64,000 nt of DNA from Ctena decussata. Its lineage: Eukaryota; Mollusca; Bivalvia; Lucinida; Lucinidae. The notes under the pieces are model-generated. The model worked only from the letters and a program-made list of their open reading frames with translations. It did no database searches and was not told the DNA's origin. The stretch lies in the NCBI GenBank assembly GCA_963989385.1, contig OZ022502.1, forward strand, positions 11,547,001 to 11,611,000, written 5' to 3'. The position numbers were made by a program, and so were the translations under genes. Below, one piece after another: positions 13,501 to 25,500 of this stretch. Position 1 is the first letter of the stretch, and each line of letters begins with the position of its first letter.

Positions 13501-16500
13501 TGAGAAAAGGAATCTTATAGCTTGAGTATACCGTGACACCTCAGATGGCCTGCACATCCAATCTGGGTCCAGTTGTTCAAAACATTGTTAGCATATCAAA
13601 GTTTAGTTCAGGATTCTTCTAGTAAACATAAATCAAGTGCACTAATATTTTTGCTGGAAAAAATGTGAGGAGCTTTTGCAATGCAAACCTGATCAGAGTT
13701 TTCCTTCTCCATATAATGCTAGTATCTATGGATCCTGAGTAATCTATACAGCAATATTGAATACTGTCCAGGTCTTGGTGAGATGTAAGCTGATCTGTGC
13801 CTTTGCCATGTGTGTGTAAGTGTAATGCCCATTTACTATGTGTTAAGGTAATTGGTTTAAAGATATTTTATTCATTTATAAACATACATACATTTATATA
13901 CTATACAATACAATCTTGGGATTAGAACAAAAGCTGAGTGCTCATAGAGTTAGCTTTTGTTCTAATCCCAAGATTGTATTGTATACTATATAAAGGTAAT
14001 TCAGTCAACTGGCACACTAGTTTATACATCTAATTGTCCACACCGCTGGAGAGTGCTAAAAGGAATCACCAACACCACTTCTAAGTACTAAAATGGATTT
14101 TCCAGACCACTGCTGAGTGCAAAATGAATTATCCCCAATACTTTCCACTGTCCACATTACTGCTGAGTTAGTTTAAAATGAATTGTTACCCACTGTTGAG
14201 TGCAAAAATGACTTGTTCAAACTGTTGCTGAATGCAACAGTAAACTGTCCAGTACATTGTTGATTTCATTATGCTATTTTCAGGGTTGCCACTAATCCTC
14301 CACTTCAGAGTTGCCAGATTTTTCCCCGACCTTTTTCGGTTTTCCATATTCTTTTTTACGAATCCAAAAGTTCATTTTATTCTTTACTTCAAAAGTGCTA
14401 ACTGTATCACTTTGATATCAAGGGTTACTCTTGAAGGGAAAAATTTGCTCCCCTGGGGAGCAATTTCTTCCTTTTAAGAGACACCCCCCAATGATGAGGG
14501 AGGTATGCCTGGGTTCCAGGTTATAAAATTTGAGAATTATCTCAAAATAAAGCACACTGACTGGCTGCTTCATAGCATGTGCTCGGAAGCAGCCAATCAG
14601 TGTGCTTTATTTTGAGTTTGGGAATATGCTCAAGTTTTATAACCTCTGGGCCTGGACTATCTCCAAAAAGTACATCCTTTCCCCATTAAACAGACTAATT
14701 TTTGAATTCCCTGACTTTTCCCTGACCTGGAAAAATTTGATTTTCCAGATGTTTTTCCCTGATCGTGGCAACCCTGATTGTCTATACTACTGCTAAGTGC
14801 TAAAATGACTCTGATATCACATCAGTGCTGAGTGCAAAATCAGGTGAATGCAAAATGAGCTGTCCACACCAATGGTGAGTGGAAAAGTGAGCTCCATTGC
14901 TGCTTTAAATAGTGCAAAATGAATTACCAATACTACTGATGAATGCAAACATGAACTGCTATCACAATGTTAAGTGCAAAATCAAAAATGGCCACTTCAC
15001 CGCTGAGTGCAAAAGGAAGGATTTGACCTATCACTGTTGAGTGCATAAAGAAACTGTCCACATGGCTCACACTCTCTTGTGCTTATTACTTCTGTTGCTA
15101 ATTATATGGTTAGGATGCTATTCTGTTCCAGATTTTTTTTTACCTGTGGAATGTAGGTCATCCCTAGCCCGGCAAAACGAAATGTGTCAAGTGCCTGATA
15201 AAATATAGCTCTAGAATATGACATGTTTAAGGTGGATGTATACATCTAAAAGGGAAATAACTCTGGTCTGAAAGCACTTGATTCCTTTCTCATAACAAGA
15301 GCTGTCGCCTGACAGCATAGCTCGCCTGAATAGGTGCTTGCCCATCACACAGTCGCTATGGTGGTGTGGACTGCTATGTATAAAACTTCAGGCAAGCATG
15401 TCCATAATGACAACACATTTATAAACAAAAGCTATCTCAGAAATGTCTTAAAATAAAAAAATCCACATGAAATTTCAAAGTCCATGAGCTTGAGGTCAAA
15501 GAACTAAGGGGTAGGGGGGAGGAGGGCAGGGCTAGGATGTATCAAAGCCTTTAACCGTTATCTAACATCAGTCCAAGTATTAGTATCAACTGAGTCCATT
15601 GTGGCACTGTGAAATTATGTCTTCATTAATATAAAACTAATCAAAATCTTTAAGACAAAACTCAAAGTCCATGACCTTGACATCAAGGTCATCCAGTCGG
15701 GTAAGTATATAGTGTTTTGTAAAAACTCAAAAAAGTGTCTAACATCAGTTCAAGTGTAAACTAAATCTCTGCTAAGCATTATGAATCAGTACGCAATTAG
15801 AAAACTTTAATAATGACCAAATTTCCTAAGTCACTGACCTTGACATCAAGGTCACCGAGCAGGGCTGGGGTAGTACTCTGTAAAACTTTGGACTAATATC
15901 TAACTACAGTGCAAATATAAAAAGAATTCATCTATGGGTTCAGGAGATATGTGTCATTAAAAAACTTTAACCAAACATCCAATTAATAAAAAGACAATTT
16001 TCTAAGTCCATGACCTTGACATCAAGGTCACTGAGGGGGGTGGGGGTAGTACCCTGGAAAACTTCGGACCAATATCTAACTACAGTGCAAGTATCAAAGG
16101 AATCCATCCATGCGTTAAGGAGATACTGGGCTTTAGAAAACTTTAACCAAAACATCCAGTCCCAAAAAACTCCCAATTTTCTAAGTCCATGACCTTGACA
16201 TCAAGGTCAAGGAGTGGGGTGGGGGTGGTACCATGTTAAACTTTGGACCAATATCTAACTACAGTGCAAGTATCAAAAGAATCCATCCATGGGTTAGGGA
16301 GATATAGGTCTTTAAAAAACTTTAACCAAAACATCCAATCCGGACGCCGACGCTGACGCTGCCGCGGACGCGGACGCCGACGCCGTGGTGACAACAATAG
16401 CTCTTCCTGAACTTTCGTTCAGGCGACCTGAAAAGGCAACTCTTAAATGTAATAATTTGCTCCCCTGCGAGCAAATTCTTTCATTTAAGAGTAGCGGGAC

Positions 16501-19500
16501 AGTTTATAAATTCTTTCCATTAACAGTAACCCCAAACAGAAGAGTAACTTCCCTTTGCAAAGACAGACAACAAACTTTTATGCTTGAGTGGTCTGTCTTT
16601 GATGTAAGCACCTGCACATAATAGAGTGTTCGATCAGGTTATACTTTTCTATGATTGTTGACGAACCTTCTTACACCCATTTATTCAACTACATGTATGG
16701 GACAGCCATCTTTCTTTTTTCTTCAACACTGCATGGTACAAATGACTTCTAAAATCTTCGGCAATGACAGAAATAAAAATAAACTGAAGTTAAAAAGATG
16801 CTACTTTGCTGCCTAAAGCAGTTCACTGTATTTTATTTTGAGCTATCAGAAAACTCATCCCAGTCCAAAACCTTACCCATATTTTACACATTTTCACCAT
16901 TTCACACAGCAGAAATTCTACTAAAAATAATTTGCAAAAAAAAAAGGTGGCCTTTTATTAGAATAACCTTACAAAGCAGTTCTACAATGAGGCCACTAGG
17001 ATTCTAGAGAGAAAAATATTTCAAAAATATCATTAGATGATTGGCATTGTGTGAAAAGGGACCTTACATTATGTGCATACCATAAATACTAAAATCAGGG
17101 TTTATATCACTCAGACTGATTAGTCTTTACTTTTTACAGTGTAGATTTCTTAAGACCAATAGATTGTATATGCCAAAAAGGAAGACTTTGATCAGACTGC
17201 ATGCATGTGCAGTCTGATCAGAGTCTTCCTGTTTGCATATACTGTAACATGTCTTTTCACACAATACTGATCAAATTACCCATTTAATCTAGAATTGTAC
17301 GTAAGTAACCTACCTTTTCAAGCCCTGTCATTTGCAATTTATCATACTGGACTTCTGTAGGTTTTGGTTCTTCCTTTGGTTTTTCTACTGGTTTCCACTT
17401 TCTTGGGAGATGTCGTTTCTCCAGAACATGCCGTACCAAGGACTGTACTGCCATGGCAACAGAGTTATCTCCCTGCTTGGCTGACACCATGACACTAAAA
17501 TTAGTATGCAGAATGGTACAGCGGGAACATAACTGAGCCGCAACATAAGACCAGAGGACCAATGGTCCTGTAGCTCACCTGACACCTTCTGTCAACAGAC
17601 ACAATTTGTCATTTCGCTCATTTGTTACAAATTTGAAACCAGTAGCTTAAAAGGTGTGTGTATTTTAATTTTAAAATCTCAGTGACCTTGAGCAAAGTTC
17701 AAAAAATGACCTTGACCTTTGATGACCTTGTCTTCATGTATTCATTTAGTTAACCATATTTTCCAATTACTATATCTAGGCTTAAATTTTTTTCCATGAA
17801 ATCAACTGTTTAAGCATTTTCCCATATAAAAGCATAACATACCAAAGTTGACCTTGCCATAAATTAGATCAATGATTGATTGATTTTGTTGCTTAACGTC
17901 CACGGTAAACAACTATGGTCATGTCGGGACGGTCAGTTAACCTAACCACACTATTCCTGGGCAGGCTTAGACCTCCTAAGCGGTTAACCAGTACAAAGTG
18001 CACATACAGGCCAATGCACCGTCATGATTGTACAAACTATGATGGGCCCAAGTCCTCAATGCTACATACCATGCCACTTGGTCATTGTGCCTTTGGTTCT
18101 GGAGAAGAAGATTTTTGAAGGAGTTTTACCATATATGGGCATGGTGTCCATCTTGGTCATGTGACCATGACCAGCTCAACAAACTTTGGTTCTTTTAACC
18201 CAGTGAAGCTCCGTATGAAATATAGCTTCAATAAAAGGCCATCGGCCAAGTGTCACCCGACGTTTGAAATGTGTCACAAACTGCAGCCCTTTATTCCGTT
18301 TCAGAGTAACTGTATGGCCAAAACCAGAAAATATGCGTACAACAGAATCTGGTAAGGAAATAATAATTGAAGCATAAGCAAAGACATATACCCAATTACT
18401 GGGCCTCTATGAGGTTACAAAATACTTAAGTTCAGGACTGGGCGTATGTGTGTAAAATCAGGTTACTGAAACTTTAGGCCCTTACAGAATGCCTAAACAT
18501 CAAGACCATATACCCAATAACAAAATAAAAGGCCATCGGCCAAGTGTCACCCGACGTTTGAAATGTGTCACAAACTGCAGCCCTTTATTCAGTTTCAGAG
18601 TAACTATATGGCCAAAAACAGAAAATATGTGTGTTACAGAACCTGGTCAGCAAATAATAACTGAAGCACAATTACTGGGCCTCTATGAAGTTATAAAATA
18701 CTTAAGTTTAGAAAGGGGCATTTATGTGTAAAACCAGAAAATATGTGTATAACAGAACCTGGTAAGCAAATAATGATTGAAGCATAAGCAGAGACATATA
18801 CCCCAATTACTGGGCCTCTATGAGGTTATAAAAAACTTGAGTTCAGAACTGGGCGTATATGTGTAAAATCAGGCTACTGAAACTTTCGGCCCTTACAGAA
18901 TGCCCAAAACATAAGACTGTATACCCAATAACAAAATAACAAGGGCCATAATCTTCCTAATATGAATCTGACTAAAAAGAACAATGCATTTATGAAAATT
19001 CAGCCCATTAATATGAATAGTTCTTGAGTTATCCCTTTACCTTTAAATGAATGTCTATTATCTATGAAAGGGGAATAACTCTGTCACTAATAAATTTAGC
19101 ATATCCTAACAATAATCAGAATACTCAATTTACCAAATGCTAATAGCATACCAAATTTCAGCTGTCTCGGTCAAACGGTTCAAAAGTTGGAAAAATACCA
19201 AAAACGACAAAGGGCCATAACTTTGTAAAATATAGGACAATTGAAATTCCAAAATCACATGCACATCTTCAGATCATGATGAAACATTCTGCACAATTTC
19301 AAGTCAATCTGATAAAAGATGTGACAGGAGTTGCGGGGACAAGGTCTGAGTCAGCAAGGGCCGTAACTCCATCAAAAATGGCCGAAACAAAAAGAAAAAA
19401 CCACATGCACATCTTCATATTATAAGAATACAATCTGTAAAATTTCAAATCAATCCGATGAAAGACGTAGGAGGAGTTGCGGGGACAAGATTTCGGACGG

Positions 19501-22500
19501 ACGGACGGACGGAAGGACGGACGGACGGACGGACGGACGGACTGACACACGGACGGACGAGGGTCATTTCTATAGTCCCCCTCCGCCTACGTCGGGTGAC
19601 AATAACAAGGGCCATAATCCTCCTAATATGAATCTGATGAAAAATGAACATTGCATTTATGAAGATTCAGCCAATTAATATGAATAGTTCTTGAGTTATC
19701 CTTTTACCTTTAAGTGAATGTCTATTATCTATGAAAGGGGAATAACTCTGTCACTAATAAATTTAGCATATCCTAACAATAATCAGAATACTCAATTTAC
19801 CAAATGCTAATAGCATACTAAATTTCAGCTCTCTTGGTCAAACGGTTCAAAAGTTGGAAAATTGCCAAAAACGACAAAGGGCCATAACTTTGTAAAATAT
19901 TGTGCAATTGAAATTCCAAAATCACATGCACATCTTCAGATCATGATGAAACATTCTGCACAATTTCAAGTTGATCTGATAAAAGATGTGGCAGGAGTTG
20001 CGGGGACAAGGTCTGAGTCAGCAAGGGCCGTAACTCCATCAAAAATGGCCGAAACAAAAATCAAAAACCACATGCACATCTTCATATCATAAGAATACAA
20101 TCTGTAAAATTTCAAATCAATCCGATGAAAGATGTAGGAGGAGTTGCGGGGACAATAATTCGGATGGACAGAAAATGCCAAAAACGACAAAGGGCCATAA
20201 CTTTGTAAAATATAGGGCAATTGAAATTCCAAAATCACATGCACATCTTCAGATCATGATGAAACATTCTGCAAAAATTTCAAGTCAATCTGATACAAGA
20301 TGTGGCAGAAGTTGCGGGGACAAGGTCTGAGTCAGCAAGGGCCGTAACTCCATCAAAAATGGCCGAAACAAAAATCAAAAACCACATGCACATCTTCATA
20401 TCATAAGAATACAATCTGTAAAATTTCAAATCAATCCGATGAAAGACCTAGGAGGAGTTGCGGGGACAAGATTTCGGACGGAAGGACGGACGGAAGGACG
20501 GATGGACGGACGGACTGACACACGGACGGACGAGGGTCATTTCTATAGTCCCCCTCCGCCTACGCCGGGTGACAAATAGCCCAGTGGCTTCAGAGAAGAT
20601 GTTTGAAAATGTTGACAGACAACAGAATCACAGTGACCTTGAACAAAGGTCAAAGAATGACCTTGACCTATAACAACATAATATCTTAATAGGCTCACTT
20701 AGTTAACCATAAATACCAAATATCATATCTTAGACTTGAATGGTTTCTGAGAAACCCACTGTTTAAGCATTTTCCAATGCATCAAAATTGACCTTGCCAT
20801 AAATTAGGTCACACTCAATGCACAGTCCTGATTTGTATGAATTATGATGGGCCCATGTTCCAAATGCTACATACCAAGTTTTAAGGTCATAGGCCTTTTG
20901 GTTCTGAAGAAAAAGATTTTAGAACGGGTTTTAACATATATGGACATGGCGGCCATCTTGGTAATGTGACCCAGATCCCGGGAACAAACCTTCGTTCCCC
21001 CATCCCACTAAGACTCCATATGAAATTTGGCTTCAATCGGCCCAGTGGTTTCAGAGGAGAAGCTGTTTGAAAATCTTGACAACAGATGGACGGAGAGAAT
21101 GACCTTGACCTTTAGTGACATAATATCTTCATTTGTTCATTTAGTTGACCATGTATACCAAGTATTGTTCCTTAGACTTAGTTTCTGAGAAATCCATTGT
21201 TTAAGCGGATTGTTCATTTAGTTGATCATAAATACCAAATATTCTACCTAAGACTTAAATAGTCTCTGAGAAATCCACTGTTTAAGCATGTTCCCATATA
21301 AAAGCCTAAGGTACCAAAGATGACCGTGTCATAAATTAGGTCAAGGTCATCGCAAGGTCATCATTTGTATAAATTATGATGGGATGCCCGATGCTACATA
21401 CCAAGTTTCAAGGTCATAGGCCTTTTGGTTCTGGAGAAGAGGATTTTTGAAGGGTTTTTACCATATATAGGCATGGCGGCCATCTTGGTCATGTGACCCA
21501 GATACCCGCCTACAAACTTTCGTTCCTCCATCCCACTGAGACTCCATATGAAATTTGGCTTTAATCGGCCCAGTGGTTTCAGAGAAGATGTTTGAAAATC
21601 TTGACGAGGGATGGAAGGACCGACTGACCTTGACCTTTAGTGACATAACATCTTCATTTGTTCATTTAGTTGACCATGTATACCAAGTATTGTACCTTAG
21701 ACCTAAATAGTTTCTGAGAAATCCACTGTTTAAGCATTTTCCCATATAAAAGCCGTACATACCAAAGTTGACCATGTCATAAATTAAGTCAAGGTCATCG
21801 CAAGGTCATCATTTGTACAAACTATGATGAGCCTGCATGCTTGATGCTACATACCAAGTTCAAGGTCATAAGCCTTTTGGCTCTGAAGAAGAAGACTTTT
21901 GAAGGGTTTTTACCATATATGGGCATGGCTGCCATCTTGGTCATATGACCCAGACCCGGGGTATAAACTTTCATCCCCCCATCCCACTGGGACTCCATAT
22001 GAGATTTGGCTTCAATGGGCCCAGTGGTTTCAGAGGAGAAGATGTTTGAAAATCTTGATGACGGATGGACGGACCGAATGACCTTGACCTTTAGTGACAT
22101 AATTTCTTCATTTGTTCATTTAGTTGACCATATATACCAAATATTATACTTTAGACTTTAACAGTTTCTGAGAAATCCACTGTTTAGGCGTATTCTCATA
22201 TAAAAGCCTAACGTACCAAAGTTGACCATGTCATAAATTAGGTCAAGGTCATTGCAAGGTCATCATTTGTATAAACTATGATGGGCCCCCATGCCTGATG
22301 CTACATACCAAGTTTCAAGGTCATAGGCCTTTTGGTTCTGGAGAAGAGGATTTTTGAAGGGTTTTTACCATATATAGGCATGGCGGCCATCTTGGTCATG
22401 TGACCCAGATACCCGCCTACAAACTTTCGTTCCTCCATCCCACTGAGACTCCATATGAAATTTGGCTTTAATCGGCCCAGTGGTTTCAGAGAAGATGTTT

Positions 22501-25500
22501 GAAAATCTTGACGAGGGATGGAAGGACCGACTGACCTTGACCTTTAGTGACATAACATCTTCATTTGTTCATTTAGTTGACCATGTATACCAAGTATTGT
22601 ACCTTAGACCTAAATAGTTTCTGAGAAATCCACTGTTTAAGCATTTTCCCATATAAAAGCCGTACATACCAAAGTTGACCATGTCATAAATTAAGTCAAG
22701 GTCATCGCAAGGTCATCATTTGTACAAACTATGATGAGCCTGCATGCTTGATGCTACATACCAAGTTCAAGGTCATAAGCCTTTTGGCTCTGAAGAAGAA
22801 GACTTTTGAAGGGTTTTTACCATATATGGGCATGGCTGCCATCTTGGTCATATGACCCAGACCCGGGGTATAAACTTTCATCCCCCCATCCCACTGGGAC
22901 TCCATATGAGATTTGGCTTCAATGGGCCCAGTGGTTTCAGAGGAGAAGATGTTTGAAAATCTTGATGACGGATGGACGGACCGAATGACCTTGACCTTTA
23001 GTGACATAATTTCTTCATTTGTTCATTTAGTTGACCATATATACCAAATATTATACTTTAGACTTTAACAGTTTCTGAGAAATCCACTGTTTAGGCGTAT
23101 TCCCATATAAAAGCCTAACGTACCAAAGTTGACCATGTCATAAATTAGGTCAAGGTCATCGCAAGGTCATCATTTGTACAAACTATGATGGGCCCGCATG
23201 CCCAATGCTACATACCAAGTTTCAAGGTCATAGGCCTTTTGGTTCTGGAGAAGGAGATTTTTGAGGGTTTTTACCATATATGGGCGTGGCGGCCATCTTG
23301 GTCATGTGATCCAGATACCCGGAACAAACTTTTGTTCCCCCCACCTAGGTAAGCTCCATATGAAATATGGCTTCAATCGGCCCAGTGGTTTCAGAGGAGA
23401 AGATGTTTGAAAATGTTGACGATGGATGACCGACGGACGACGGACGGACGACGGATGCCTGGCTATACTATATGCTCACCTATGAGCCTAAAGGCTCAGG
23501 TGAGCTAAAAACCAACAAAGTGGTTGTGCGCCCGGTGCAGACTCAGATCAGACTTTGCGTCCACCCTGACTTATCAGACTCTTGGCTTAGCACTTAAAGG
23601 GTACCTAATGGTTTCAGCTACCTACATGCGGACAGCGAAGACTCTGATCAGACTGGGTGGATGCCCAGGCTGATCTGAGACTGTGCTGGGCACACAACCA
23701 CTTTGTTGGTTTTGTCTTGTGGTGGCTCAATTTTCAGGCAAAACAATACAACTCCATGTTCTATTTGCCCTTATCTTCAATGAGGAACAACCTCCCTAGA
23801 CGATAAAATACAGATTACTGTTGGAAGGAAGGGCGCTGCTTTCTAAACTCTAAAAGAAAAGAATATACTCCTTGAGTGAGCAAATTTAGAATAAGAGTTT
23901 AGATTCTCAACAAAATGGGAGACAAATTATTCTTGTAAGAATTTTAAAAGTTTGATTGTATCAGTTCCTGATCACTGACGTTTATACGCCTTTAAACAAT
24001 TGAGCCGCGACGCTACAAAACCAACAATGTGGTTGTGCGCCCAGTGCAGACTCAGATCAGCCTGGGCATCCGCCCAGTCTTATCAGAGTCTTTGCTGTCC
24101 GCATGGAGGTAGCTTAGACCCTTAGCTACCCTTTAAGTGCTTAGCAAAGAGTCTGAGCGGACTTAGCCGGGCCGGGTAGCGCAATCGGTAGGGCACCTGA
24201 CTCGTAAGTCAGAGGTCCTGGGTTCGAATCCCGGTCTGGCCACATACTTTCGTTTCTCCTTCCACTGATTCAAGAAGGGCAGTTGTCAGTTACTGGCGAA
24301 AGTATGCGCACTTAGTACTGGTTAACCGCTTAGGAGGTCTAAGCCTGCCCAGGAATAGTGTGGTTAGGTTAACTGACCGTCCCGACATGACCTTAGTTGT
24401 TTACCGTGGACGTTAAGCATCAAATCAACCAACCAACTGAGCGGACTGAGCGCATGCTTAGGCTGATCTGAGTCTGCGCTGGGCGCACAACCACATTGTT
24501 GGTTTTCTCGTGTCACGGCTCAATTGTCAGAATGGCAAAAAAGACAGGTGCCTGATCCATGTCTGCACTGGTTACTTACAAATTTCTGGCCACAGGCTTC
24601 ATGCAAATCAGACATGCAGATCATGAACTGCAATGTGTGAAATATGATGAATTTTTAATTTAGATTTGAAAGAATTAACCAAGACTCTCACAAAAAATCT
24701 TCCAAGATTATCTATCTAAAACAGTTTTCAACATGTTTTATTATGCACCTTTTAAACAAGAAACCAACGCATCCATCTGACGACTATAAACTAAACAAGA
24801 TTTGTGTACCTGTAAAATTTGGAAAAACCTTATGGGAAGCAGTTTCCGAAAAAGGCAAAACTGAGATTTTCTCTTTAATAGTGAGACTTAGCATGTACCA
24901 GAGCTCTAGATAAGAGGGGTATTTGATGATAATTGAGGGACAATTTTTTTTATTTCTCATTCAAACCATATGTTGTGACCCCTCATCTGAACCGTCTCGA
25001 TGAGACGGTTCAGATGAGGGGTCACAATATTATGTTTTTATCCAGAAATAACAAAAATTATCCCTAATTATCACCAAATACTCCCCCTTATCTTGGGCTC
25101 TGATGTACCAAAAAAATTCTAAGTAGCGGGACAAGTAGGTCAGAGCAAACAGTGCAGACCCAGATTAGACTGCACCAGACTGCTCCTATTAAGAGTTACA
25201 CTGTTGGCCATTCCATCTGCATGTTTTGGACATATTACTTGTTTGTAAGCTAAATTTGTTCCATTTATAGAAAAATCTAGGTAATGATTTTAGGTGTCCC
25301 AATTTTTTTTCACTTCATGATAGAGATCTAGTCAATGTTTTACCTGCCCAGAAATCCATGTTGCTCACTGGCTTGCTGTAGTTGTTGTACACTCTCATGA
25401 CTGTGAACATCATCTTGGGTGAAATCAACACTAACAGACACTGTAGCAAAACAATATATAAGAAATGATACAAGAAATGACATAGCATCATAATAATGGT

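Larger units (their letters stand above)
14281..14776. mobile_element. CAGGGTTGCCAC TIR element
   Basis: Ends CAGGGTTGCCAC and GTGGCAACCCTG. The subterminal parts share TTTTTCCCTGAC-like text. Such ends resemble hAT-type termini, but no clear 8-bp duplication is seen. It contains a GAATTTGCTCC hairpin and a 146-bp foldback (14511-14656). Confidence 0.65.
14030..15078. repeat. Degenerate minisatellite, GCTGAGTGCAAAATGAAC unit
   Basis: Units of roughly 33-40 bp with CACTGCTGAGTGCAAAATGA, interrupted by the TIR element 14281-14776. In intron 9. Confidence 0.65.
17553..23508. mobile_element. 6-kb AGCTCACCTGA-ended tandem-body complex in intron 8
   Basis: Both ends have a small hairpin and AGCTCACCTGA: GGACCAATGGTCC..AGCTCACCTGA at the left, GAGCCTAAAGGCTCAGGTGAGCT at the right in two pieces. 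The body has monomers of about 450 bp with ATGACCTTGACCTTTAGTGA, CATGGCGGCCATCTTGGTCA and GTTTCAGAGGAGAAGATG. A different tandem family (18231-20577) and a SINE fragment are nested in it. No transposase. Confidence 0.75.

Noticed and set aside
19299..19651. Proline/serine-rich ORFs (VRPSVRPSVRPS)
   Set aside because: Translation of the GACG microsatellite at the end of a tandem-body element.
21458..23007. Duplicated 62- and 92-codon ORFs as a gene pair
   Set aside because: Identical frames come from the 907-bp repeat of a non-coding monomer; other monomers break the frames.
24169..24242. Functional tRNA gene (anticodon CGT)
   Set aside because: The T-arm and acceptor pair well, but the anticodon loop has the wrong size, the sequence continues into a conserved SINE body, and the same head occurs at 56408 with its own 11-bp target duplication.
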